Shown: in pieces, positions 1 through 5,363 of the stretch | Layout of the letters: each line of letters opens with the position of its first letter | Position numbering within the stretch: the first letter of the stretch is position 1 | DNA from: Clostridia bacterium | GTDB lineage: Bacteria > Bacillota > Clostridia > Christensenellales > CAG-1252 | Length of the DNA stretch: 5,363 nucleotides | Direction: 5' to 3' | NCBI GenBank assembly: GCA_017455385.1 | Contig: JAFTBD010000026.1 | Coordinates: forward strand, 1 to 5,363 | The notes under the pieces: generated by a model | What the model saw: the letters and a program-made list of their open reading frames with translations, nothing else | Databases searched by the model: none | What the model was told of the DNA's origin: nothing | Position numbers and translations under genes: made by a program

Positions 1-1
1 A

Positions 2-922
2 TTCCAGATCGACGACGGTTACGAGTCTTTTGTGGGCGATTGGTTGGATGTGGACGAGACCAAGTTCCCGAACGGACTCTCCTTTATCCCCGAGAAGGCG
101 CATGCCCGCGGGTTCAAAGCGGGCATCTGGCTCGCGCCTTTCGTGGCGGAGGAGAAGAGCCGTTTATTCCACGAACATCCCGAATACTTCAAGAAGGATG
201 AGAAGGGCTTTTTCGTGAAATGCGGCTCGAATTGGAGCGGATTCTATGCGCTCGACTTGGAGAATGAGGCGGTCAAAGAGTATATAAAGACCTGTCTTCG
301 CCATTATGCGGATATGGGCTTCGACCTATTCAAGTTGGACTTTCTTTACGCGGCGAATCTGCCGTCGTACGAGGGGAAGACTCGCAGCGAGGCGGCGGAA
401 TATGCCTATGCCTTCTTGCGTGAAGTCCTGCCCGACCGTCTGATACTCGGATGCGGCGCCACCGTTTTCAATGCGGCGGGCAAGTTCGATTATCTGCGTA
501 TCGGTCCGGACGTCTCCTTGTCTTTCGACGATCCGTTCTATATGAAATTCTTCCATAGAGAACGTCCGTCCACGCAGATCACCATTCAGAATACGATCTA
601 TCGCAGTTTTATGGACGGTCACTTTTTCGGGAACGATCCGGACGTATTCCTCCTGCGGGACAATAACCTCAGCCTTTCCAAGGGGACTCGGCGCGCGCTG
701 TTAACGATCAACGCACTGTTCGGCAGCGTCCTGATGACCTCGGATAATATCGGAGAATACGGAGAAGAACAGAAGAAGGAATTGGAAAAAGCCTTTGAAT
801 TATTCAGGGAAGCGAAGGTGATTTCCTATATGAAAAGCGGGATGCGGATCAAGATAAAATACGAGCTCCATGGAAAAGAGCATTCCATCAAATACCACAC
901 GGGAAAAGGAGTGATAGTATGA
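2..922 (+). CDS. Alpha-galactosidase, GH36 family, C-terminal part (5' end outside window)
   Basis: The enzyme hydrolyses terminal alpha-linked galactose from oligosaccharides such as melibiose or raffinose. The frame is open from the window edge, so only the last 306 residues are visible; GH36 enzymes usually have 600-750, so the N-terminal beta-sandwich domain and the start of the barrel are missing. The visible part opens with FQIDDGYESFVGDW, the GH36 barrel signature, followed by GFKAGIWLAPF. FKLDFLY carries the likely nucleophile Asp (codon 338-340). LRIGPDVSLSFDD carries the likely acid/base Asp (codon 509-511), 57 residues later, close to the known spacing in the family. HFFGNDPDVFLLR is a further conserved strand. 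The C-terminal domain after the barrel is short. No signal peptide can be judged. The stop overlaps the next start codon as ATGA, indicating one operon. GH31 or GH27 are less likely because the QIDDGY...GDW and KLDF set is typical of GH36. Confidence 0.93.
   Translation, partial: FQIDDGYESFVGDWLDVDETKFPNGLSFIPEKAHARGFKAGIWLAPFVAEEKSRLFHEHPEYFKKDEKGFFVKCGSNWSGFYALDLENEAVKEYIKTCLRHYADMGFDLFKLDFLYAANLPSYEGKTRSEAAEYAYAFLREVLPDRLILGCGATVFNAAGKFDYLRIGPDVSLSFDDPFYMKFFHRERPSTQITIQNTIYRSFMDGHFFGNDPDVFLLRDNNLSLSKGTRRALLTINALFGSVLMTSDNIGEYGEEQKKELEKAFELFREAKVISYMKSGMRIKIKYELHGKEHSIKYHTGKGVIV
905..911 (+). promoter_or_regulatory. Ribosome binding site for the glycosyltransferase-like gene
   Basis: AAAGGAG lies 7 nt before the ATG at 919, inside the last codons of the alpha-galactosidase. 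It is close to the ideal Shine-Dalgarno sequence and fixes the start of the downstream gene. It also shows that this organism uses strong ribosome binding sites, which makes their absence before galK stand out. Confidence 0.85.
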
Positions 923-2361
923 TCGACAGGACCAAAACCATATTCGGAAATCCGATGCCGGACGGCGTCGTGAAGTCCGCAGAGAAGAGCAAGGCGAAAT
1001 TTGTGAAAAAGTACGGCGACGACTCCGCCGCGGACTATAAACTCGGCTTTAAGCCCATTGACGCGCTCTCTTTCATCGGAGCGGAAAATATCGTATTTTC
1101 CGATGAGAACGAGACTTTTGACGACAAGGCGGTCATCGTGGGAAATATCCGCATGGGGTTCGGTCATTACCGTATCTCCATCGCGATGGCGTCCTGCGCA
1201 AGGGCGCTCGGCTATAAGCCGTATTGGCTGGATCTCGCCTCATTCGACGCCACGGGCTCCAAGATGATCCGCGAGCAGAATGACCTCTATTCCCTCGCAT
1301 CGCGTATCTCGCAGAAGTCCCGCCTCTTCAATAAACTGGTGTGGGAACCGATGAACTCGGAGGGCTTTAAGAAGATCACCTATAACGCCAAGGATCAGAA
1401 AAACAGCGAGCTTCTCGCGCCCATCTTCCGCAATATCCCGAAAGACATCCCCTATATCGCCACTCACGTGTGGCCGGCGCAGGGGGCGGTGCATGCGGGC
1501 ATGACCCACGTGGTCAATGCTATCCCCGACAATTGGCCGATGGGTCTCCATCTCTCGGAAGGGGCGATCCACGCCGTTCAAACGCCTTTTGCCTATCTCG
1601 GCTACAAGACCCTCGCGGGCTTCGCCAAGACTCCCCTCAAAGGGATCCCCGGCGACGTATTGAAAGAGGTCGGATGTTTCATCGATCACGAGCTCCTCGT
1701 GAATCTCGAGGAAGATAACAGGCTCCGCAAGGAGCGCCTCACCGCGGGGAAACCGATGCGCATCCTGATGACGGTCGGTGGCGCGGGCGCGGGCTTCGAT
1801 GACTTCGCCGCGATGGTGGAGCATCTCCTGCCGTACGTCAAGGAGAAGAAGGTGGCGCTCTTCATCAATTTCGGCGACCACGAGGACGTTTATAACAAGC
1901 TGAAAGCGCGTCTCGGCGAGACCGAGATCAAGACCTTCTTCAATGAATACGACAAGCTCTTATCTTTCGCCGCGGATATCCGCGAAGGGGATGCGGAGGG
2001 TATTTACGCCATCTGCAATGAGGACATTTTCCGCGCGGTGTATTCCACGAATCTACTGATGCCGGTATCCGACCTGCTCGTCACCAAGCCGAGCGAGCTC
2101 GCGTATTACCCGATCCCGAAAGTTTTTATGAAGCACATCGGCGGACACGAGGTGTACGGCACCATCCACGGCAGGGAATACGGCGACTCCACCGACGAAT
2201 ACCCCGACAAGAAGTCCATGGCGGAGGCGCTCGACAGACTCATCGCGGATAAGGAGATCCTCTTCCATATGATGGATCGCATCGAAGCATTGAAGGCGGC
2301 GGGGTACTACGACGGCGGGTATAAGTGTGTCAAACTGGCAGTGGGGGAGGAGCGCGTATAG
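919..2361 (+). CDS. Glycosyltransferase-like protein, GT-B fold, MurG/MGDG-synthase-like (substrate unknown)
   Basis: A complete protein of 480 residues, without an obvious signal peptide or membrane helix, so probably cytoplasmic or peripheral to the membrane. I do not recognise a characterised orthologue. Three features suggest two Rossmann domains of a GT-B enzyme. VGNIRMGFGHYRIS (residues 74-87) resembles the glycine-rich acceptor-side loop of MurG and MGDG synthases. TVGGAGAGFDDF (285-296) opens the second domain at the place where MurG has its GGS loop. LLVTKPSELAYYPIP (386-400) resembles the C-terminal 'TKPG..E' nucleotide-sugar-binding stretch of GT28. A His/Pro-rich middle part (183-229, with HVWPAQGAVHAG and NAIPDNWP) recalls the middle region of MGDG-synthase N-domains. 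Known members of those families transfer sugars to lipid-linked acceptors. The 4-bp overlap with the alpha-galactosidase suggests tightly linked production and perhaps a shared galactose-containing substrate. The fold call is moderately sure; the reaction is inference. Confidence 0.6.
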   Translation: MIDRTKTIFGNPMPDGVVKSAEKSKAKFVKKYGDDSAADYKLGFKPIDALSFIGAENIVFSDENETFDDKAVIVGNIRMGFGHYRISIAMASCARALGYKPYWLDLASFDATGSKMIREQNDLYSLASRISQKSRLFNKLVWEPMNSEGFKKITYNAKDQKNSELLAPIFRNIPKDIPYIATHVWPAQGAVHAGMTHVVNAIPDNWPMGLHLSEGAIHAVQTPFAYLGYKTLAGFAKTPLKGIPGDVLKEVGCFIDHELLVNLEEDNRLRKERLTAGKPMRILMTVGGAGAGFDDFAAMVEHLLPYVKEKKVALFINFGDHEDVYNKLKARLGETEIKTFFNEYDKLLSFAADIREGDAEGIYAICNEDIFRAVYSTNLLMPVSDLLVTKPSELAYYPIPKVFMKHIGGHEVYGTIHGREYGDSTDEYPDKKSMAEALDRLIADKEILFHMMDRIEALKAAGYYDGGYKCVKLAVGEERV

Positions 2362-2571
2362 CGGCGCGAATACTGCTCTACCGCATCACGTCCGAACAGT
2401 TACGTACAAGGAGTACGCGCCTGCTCGTCCGCTCGCGGAGCGTTTGTCTTCGCACCACTCTCCGCGCTCCTGCTTAGGTTGTGATTGATTGAGCGGGGCG
2501 CCAACGGAGGCTTTGTACTCGCAGAATTGAGATCTCGAGCCTCACATCTGTACGCTTCTTCGTTGTCGCTG

Positions 2572-2587
2572 TTTTTTTTGGGGGGGG
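2572..2587. repeat. Homopolymer double run, T8 followed by G8
   Basis: Eight T are followed directly by eight G. Such runs slip during replication and are also error-prone in sequencing. The run is outside any gene and about 195 nt before the galK promoter, so an effect on expression is not evident. No stem precedes the T run, so it does not look like a terminator. Confidence 0.75.
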
Positions 2588-2682
2588 TGAATTTGCTTGC
2601 GTAGGGAAGAGCGCCTGCCCGGTGCGTGAACGGCGTCGCTCTGCTCCGCGTGAATGCGTTCGTCTTGCGAATGCTTGAGGTT

Positions 2683-2710
2683 GAGATCCCTCGGCTTCGT
2701 TCGGGATGAC
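2683..2710. repeat. Imperfect hairpin repeat of the 'GAGATCCC...GGGATGAC' type
   Basis: ATCCC (2686-2690) and GGGAT (2703-2707) form the outer stem, with a possible inner CG/CG pairing around a short loop. The form GAGATCCCTCGGCTTCG followed by TTCGGGATGAC resembles short hairpin repeats that I recall as scattered in the intergenic DNA of many bacterial genomes. Only one full copy lies in this window, so its repeat nature rests on recollection. There is a T-rich stretch directly after it (2711-2714), but the short imperfect stem makes a weak terminator. Confidence 0.45.
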
Positions 2711-2740
2711 TTTTATATATTATCGCGTAGCGACACCGTT

Positions 2741-2771
2741 ATTCCGTATTCCGCATTCCGAATTCCGAATT
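2741..2771. repeat. Tandem 7-bp repeat, ATTCCGN, four copies plus a partial one
   Basis: The units are ATTCCGT (2741), ATTCCGC (2748), ATTCCGA (2755) and ATTCCGA (2762), followed by a partial ATT (2769-2771). Only the seventh base varies. The array ends 9 nt before the -35 box of galK. The copy number could change by slippage, and the array could influence the promoter by position or by protein binding, but nothing shows this directly. Confidence 0.8.
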
Positions 2772-2780
2772 AAAACCGAC

Positions 2781-2809
2781 TTGACGCAGTCATTTCTCGG
2801 CGGTACAAT
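2781..2809 (+). promoter_or_regulatory. SigA/sigma-70-type promoter of galK
   Basis: TTGACG (2781-2786) and TACAAT (2804-2809) are separated by exactly 17 nt, each one mismatch from consensus. The transcription start expected 7 nt after the -10 box is position 2816, the A of the galK ATG. The promoter therefore implies an mRNA with no, or almost no, 5' leader. No clear operator palindrome overlaps it. Confidence 0.8.
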
Positions 2810-2815
2810 AGAAAT

Positions 2816-3946
2816 ATGATGTTTGATCGTGAATCTTACGACTGCCTCGTCTCGGCGGCGGGGCGGGTGAATATCATCGGCGAGCACGTCGATTATTGCG
2901 GCGGGAAGGTCTTTCCTGTCGCTCTTTCATTGAGAAATATCATTTACATTCGCCCGAACGGCACGAATGTGATACGTCTCTCTTGGACGGACATCTCGGA
3001 TAAGATCGAGCTGGATATCTCGCGATTGGAAAAATATCGCGGGGTGAAATACGCGGATTATTTTGCCGCGTGCGCATACGTATTGCGGGAGGCGGGGAAG
3101 CCTGTCCTCGGCTGTGACGTTCTCTCGGACTGCGAGGTGCCTTTCGGCAGCGGGCTCAGCTCTTCGGCGGCGATAGAGGTCTCCTTCATCGCGGCGCTCC
3201 TCACCATCGCGGGGGAGAGCGTCGATCCCGTGGAAGTGGCGCTCCTCGCGAAGAAGGCGGAGAATGAATATGTCGGGATGAATTGCGGCATTATGGATCA
3301 ATATGCTTCGGCGTGCGGCGTGGCGGGACACGCGATGTATCTCGATTGCGCCACCCTCGACTGCGAGCAGGTGCCCGTGCGGATGGGAGACTACGCCCTC
3401 GTCGTGGCGAATACCAATAAGCCGCACAGTTTGGTCGCGAGCAAATACAATGAGCGTCGCCGCGAGACGGAAGAGGCGCTCGCCGTATTGAGGAAATATC
3501 TGCCCATCACGCACCTCGCCGAGGTGACGACGGAGGACTTCACCCGCTACGGGAAGTCCCTTGCGAGCCCCTTATACGAGCGGGCAAAGCACGTCGTGGA
3601 GGAGGTCGCTCGCGTCAAGGAAGCGGCAGACTGTATGAAGCGAGGAGATATGCCCGCGCTCGGCGCTCTCCTTCGCGCCTCGCACGCATCTTTGCGCGAT
3701 CTGTATGAGGTGACGGGACGGGAACTCGACGCGCTTGCAGACGCGGCGAATGGATTCGATGGCTGTGTCGGTTCGCGTATGACGGGGGGCGGTTTCGGCG
3801 GCTCGACGGTGTCCATCGTCCTAAAGGACGCCGTGCCCGAATTCACCCGCTACGTGACGGAGCGTTACACCCGCGAGATCGGATATCCGCCGACGGTATA
3901 TGAGACGGAGATCGCGGACGGCATCACGATCCGTTCGCTGAAATAG
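2816..3946 (+). CDS. galK: Galactokinase
   Basis: Galactokinase phosphorylates alpha-D-galactose with ATP to galactose-1-phosphate, the first committed step of the Leloir pathway, in the cytoplasm. The 376-residue protein has all GHMP-kinase motifs. GRVNIIGEHVDY (16-27) is the galactokinase signature, with the sugar-binding Glu-His-x-Asp. PFGSGLSSSAA (109-119) is the ATP-binding loop. GIMDQYAS (158-165) carries the likely catalytic Asp161. GSRMTGGGFGGSTVSIV (319-335) is the third motif. Only 15 residues precede the signature, where many galactokinases have 25-35, so the N-terminus is short. ATG at 2816 is the most upstream usable start: an in-frame TAA lies at 2771-2773 and there is no ATG, GTG or TTG between. 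A second ATG follows directly. No Shine-Dalgarno sequence is present, which fits leaderless translation. It is apparently transcribed alone and ends just before a terminator; galT is not adjacent. Confidence 0.95.
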   Translation: MMFDRESYDCLVSAAGRVNIIGEHVDYCGGKVFPVALSLRNIIYIRPNGTNVIRLSWTDISDKIELDISRLEKYRGVKYADYFAACAYVLREAGKPVLGCDVLSDCEVPFGSGLSSSAAIEVSFIAALLTIAGESVDPVEVALLAKKAENEYVGMNCGIMDQYASACGVAGHAMYLDCATLDCEQVPVRMGDYALVVANTNKPHSLVASKYNERRRETEEALAVLRKYLPITHLAEVTTEDFTRYGKSLASPLYERAKHVVEEVARVKEAADCMKRGDMPALGALLRASHASLRDLYEVTGRELDALADAANGFDGCVGSRMTGGGFGGSTVSIVLKDAVPEFTRYVTERYTREIGYPPTVYETEIADGITIRSLK

Positions 3947-3948
3947 TG

Positions 3949-3983
3949 AAAAAAACACCGACCGCAGTGGTCGGTGTCTTTCT
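3949..3983. terminator. Intrinsic terminator shared by convergent galK and the membrane-protein gene
   Basis: A perfect 9-bp GC-rich stem (3955-3963 with 3969-3977, ACACCGACC/GGTCGGTGT) closes a 5-nt loop. Read on the minus strand it is followed by six T, so it is a strong terminator for the gene at 4000-4500. Read on the plus strand the tail is CTTTCT, which is weaker but probably still ends galK. It starts 3 nt after the galK stop codon and lies 22 nt beyond the minus-strand stop codon. Confidence 0.9.
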
Positions 3984-3999
3984 GTATGAAGGTATTCGA

Positions 4000-4500
4000 T
4001 CAGGCGTTTGCCGCTTCTTCCTCGTCCTCTTCCATCTTCGGGAAGAAGGGGAGACAGGTCACGCCTTCGGCGATGCCGCCGAGGATCGCCATGATGCCGC
4101 TGAAGATACTGCCGAGACCGAGCGTCGCAGTGCCGCCTGTCAGCACGTCACCGGGATTCACGAGAGAGGTCGCAGCGAAGGAAAGCGCTCCGCCCACGAA
4201 AAAGAGCGCGGTCGCGACGATGCGCGCGATGAGACTGTCCTTTCCGATGACCGCAACGGACGCGGCGAGGAGAGGGAATACGTACGAAAGGATCATACCC
4301 GCCGAAGCGTGGAAGATAACGTTCGTTTTATTGAATGTATACCCGAGAGCGACATTCAGCCCCTTGAAGGTATTCTCTCCGAAAATGAATACGTCGTATA
4401 CGACGGACTGCGCGAATATCAAGAAGAAAGCCGCCATTCCCATCAGCGCGGCGAAGATGGTCAATATCCAAGGCAACAGAGTCTTGATCTGATCTCTCAT
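4000..4500 (-). CDS. Small membrane protein of unknown function, four predicted transmembrane segments
   Basis: I do not recognise this 166-residue protein. It shows four hydrophobic segments at about residues 8-30, 62-85, 91-113 and 125-147. A 30-residue loop containing YDVFIFGENTFKGLN lies between the first two. The last segments are rich in Gly and Ala, and the tail is acidic (KMEEDEEEAANA). An even number of helices puts both ends on the same side, probably the cytoplasm, given the charged ends. No enzyme or transporter motif is visible. The ATG at 4500 is chosen because GAGGAG stands 8 nt before it and because the promoter places the RNA start near 4527, downstream of an in-frame TTG at 4554. 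The gene has its own promoter and terminator, so it is probably a single-gene unit, although read-through from the deacetylase gene is possible. Confidence 0.8.
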   Translation of the reverse strand: MRDQIKTLLPWILTIFAALMGMAAFFLIFAQSVVYDVFIFGENTFKGLNVALGYTFNKTNVIFHASAGMILSYVFPLLAASVAVIGKDSLIARIVATALFFVGGALSFAATSLVNPGDVLTGGTATLGLGSIFSGIMAILGGIAEGVTCLPFFPKMEEDEEEAANA

Positions 4501-4508
4501 TCTATGAT

Positions 4509-4514
4509 CTCCTC
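4509..4514 (-). promoter_or_regulatory. Ribosome binding site of the small membrane protein gene
   Basis: On the minus strand GAGGAG lies 8 nt before the ATG at 4500. It selects this start over the in-frame upstream ATG at 4521 and TTG at 4554, neither of which has a comparable site. Confidence 0.85.
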
Positions 4515-4533
4515 GATACATAAGTGATAATTC

Positions 4534-4562
4534 ATTGTAATCGGTTATTGACAAAATGTAAA
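4534..4562 (-). promoter_or_regulatory. SigA/sigma-70-type promoter of the small membrane protein gene
   Basis: On the minus strand TTTACA (4562-4557) and TACAAT (4539-4534) are 17 nt apart. The expected RNA start is near 4527, giving a leader of about 27 nt that contains the GAGGAG site. The surroundings are AT-rich, unlike the coding DNA nearby. The same TACAAT -10 box is used before galK. Confidence 0.8.
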
Positions 4563-4566
4563 GGGT

Positions 4567-4578
4567 TTTTACGTAAAA
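4567..4578. promoter_or_regulatory. 12-bp palindrome upstream of the -35 box, possible operator
   Basis: TTTTACGTAAAA is a perfect palindrome 4 nt upstream of the minus-strand -35 box. It could bind a dimeric regulator or, being A/T-rich, act as an UP element. Such AT-rich palindromes also arise by chance. As an RNA hairpin it is too weak in GC to be a terminator for the deacetylase gene. Confidence 0.35.
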
Positions 4579-4601
4579 TTGTTTTTTCTCTCATTTTTTC
4601 C

Positions 4602-5363
4602 TTACAATCCGTGCTTTTGCAGGAAGGTCTCGGTGGGTAGAGTGCCGTCTCGATTGATGCGATAGAGGCGGAAGAGTTTCCCTTCGTCCCCTCGCACGAT
4701 GCGGTTCACCCGCTCATAGCAGGTGAAGATCGCTTCATACCCGAGGGCGCGCAGGATAGCTTCGCTCTCCTCGCTGTATGCGCCGAAAGGGTAAGCGTAG
4801 CAGCACGGTCTGACGCCGCTTTTTTCGAGGAGAGAGTGCTCTAGAAGCAGGGTGTCATTTTTCAGCATTTTTTCGTATTCTTCCGCACTTTCGCCCTTTT
4901 TCCGCGTGATGCCGAAACGCGGTTTATAGGCGTGCATTCGGTAGCTGTGATTGCCGATCTCGAATACCCCGCTTCGCGCGAGGACGCCGATCTCGTCCCA
5001 GGTCAGGTGAGAGTATTCGGGATGATCCTTCTCGTGCGTCGAGGAATACTCCGTGAAACACCCGATCACGTTGATGACGGCGGTGAAGCCTTCCCGCCGC
5101 AATATTTCCATCGCGTAGTAATAGTTATTGTAATGCCCGTCGTCGAAGGTGATGAGCACGGGTCTCTCGGGGAGAGTGCCCGTTCCTTTCGCGAATGCCA
5201 CCACCTCTCGAAGCGTGACAGACTCGTATCCGCGCTTTTTCAGTTCCCGTAGGTCTTCTTCCAGCCTTTGCGGACGGATACGGTAGGCATTCGGTTCTTG
5301 ATCCAGCACCGAGTGATACATCAATATCGGGAGGGCTCGCTCCTCCGCGTTTTCCGCCCGCGC
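4602..5363 (-). CDS. Polysaccharide deacetylase, CE4/NodB family (5' end outside window)
   Basis: CE4 enzymes remove N- or O-acetyl groups from glycans such as peptidoglycan, chitin-like oligomers or exopolysaccharide, using a divalent metal, usually outside the cytoplasmic membrane. The frame is open to the window edge and 253 residues are visible. The beginning LPILMYHSV is the typical first strand of the domain, so the TTG at 5324 is not a true start; an N-terminal signal or anchor may lie outside. Counting from the edge, ITFDDG (71-76) has the catalytic-base and metal Asp. GNHSYRMH (137-144) has the metal His residues, with one residue more between them than in the common H[ST]xxH motif. 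CYAYPFGAY (188-196) is the third motif. No clear terminator follows the stop. The family call is secure; the substrate is unknown. Confidence 0.9.
   Translation of the reverse strand, partial: ARAENAEERALPILMYHSVLDQEPNAYRIRPQRLEEDLRELKKRGYESVTLREVVAFAKGTGTLPERPVLITFDDGHYNNYYYAMEILRREGFTAVINVIGCFTEYSSTHEKDHPEYSHLTWDEIGVLARSGVFEIGNHSYRMHAYKPRFGITRKKGESAEEYEKMLKNDTLLLEHSLLEKSGVRPCCYAYPFGAYSEESEAILRALGYEAIFTCYERVNRIVRGDEGKLFRLYRINRDGTLPTETFLQKHGL

Larger units (their letters stand above)
2362..2780. other. Non-coding, repeat-containing intergenic region
   Basis: I find no convincing gene in this stretch on either strand, and no decayed reading frame I can recognise. It has several weak inverted repeats: CGCGGAG/CTCCGCG at 2434-2440 and 2460-2466, GAGGCT/AGCCTC at 2507-2512 and 2538-2543, and the palindrome GAGATCTC at 2529-2536. 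The octamer TTGAGATC occurs at 2527 and again at 2681, the second time as the start of the hairpin repeat. No hairpin followed by a T run is present after the glycosyltransferase-like gene, so its transcript end is not evident. The stretch probably consists of small interspersed repeats that separate the galactosidase operon from galK. Confidence 0.6.

Noticed and set aside
1240..1881. Long open frame on the minus strand (213 codons) inside the glycosyltransferase-like gene
   Set aside because: It lies wholly antisense to a well-supported gene, has no recognisable motif or ribosome binding site, and its Arg/His/Glu-rich composition is typical of a shadow frame in GC-rich coding DNA.
2348..2471. 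9-bp inverted repeat AGGAGCGCG / CGCGCTCCT around the end of the glycosyltransferase-like gene
   Set aside because: The arms are about 106 nt apart, one arm is within coding sequence, and there is no T run after it; probably chance in GC-rich DNA.
2540..2579. T8 run as a possible terminator of the upstream operon
   Set aside because: No GC-rich stem is found immediately before it on the plus strand, and none on the minus strand for the A run.
2927..3514. Open frame of 195 codons on the minus strand inside galK
   Set aside because: It is antisense to all the main galactokinase motifs and has no family features; a shadow frame.
3946..4527. Two plus-strand open frames opposite the small membrane protein gene
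   Set aside because: The minus strand has a promoter, ribosome binding site, terminator and a protein with coherent membrane helices. The plus-strand frames give charged or Ser/Lys-rich sequences without motifs, and the first starts within the terminator region.
4501..4554. N-terminal extension of the membrane protein from TTG at 4554 or ATG at 4521
   Set aside because: The TTG lies upstream of the expected RNA start near 4527, and neither start has a ribosome binding site, while ATG 4500 has GAGGAG at 8 nt.
4532..4594. A 20-codon minus-strand frame starting with ATG after an AAGGA-like sequence, just after the deacetylase gene
   Set aside because: It runs through the promoter of the next gene, is very short and Lys/Asn-rich as expected of AT-rich DNA, and shows no sign of conservation that I can assess.

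Overview
The window looks like a piece of bacterial chromosome of about 55% G+C. Strong AGGAG-type ribosome binding sites and sigma-70/SigA-type promoters with 17-nt spacers suggest a Firmicutes-like organism, possibly an uncultured gut Clostridia; this assignment is an inference only. It holds five genes, two of them cut by the window edges.

Left part (plus strand): the C-terminal part of a GH36 alpha-galactosidase overlaps by 4 bp (ATGA) a complete 480-residue protein. That protein has features of GT-B fold glycosyltransferases of the MurG / MGDG-synthase (GT28-like) type. The pair looks translationally coupled. A non-coding stretch of about 450 bp follows. It contains short repeats: a T8G8 homopolymer run, a hairpin repeat and a 7-bp tandem repeat. 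It ends in a near-consensus promoter.

Centre (plus strand): that promoter drives a galactokinase gene (galK). The expected transcription start falls on the start codon, so the mRNA is probably leaderless. galK ends at a hairpin terminator shared with the gene converging on it.

Right part (minus strand): a CE4-type polysaccharide deacetylase runs in from the right edge, its start being outside the window. It is followed by a small protein of unknown function with four predicted membrane segments, which has its own strong promoter and ribosome binding site.

Functionally, the alpha-galactosidase would release galactose from alpha-galactosides and the galactokinase would phosphorylate it to galactose-1-phosphate, so the plus-strand genes fit a galactoside-use locus. 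galT and galE are not in the window. The glycosyltransferase-like protein and the two minus-strand genes point to glycolipid or cell-envelope glycan work, but their substrates cannot be read from the sequence. I saw no tRNA, rRNA, CRISPR array, transposase or phage gene.
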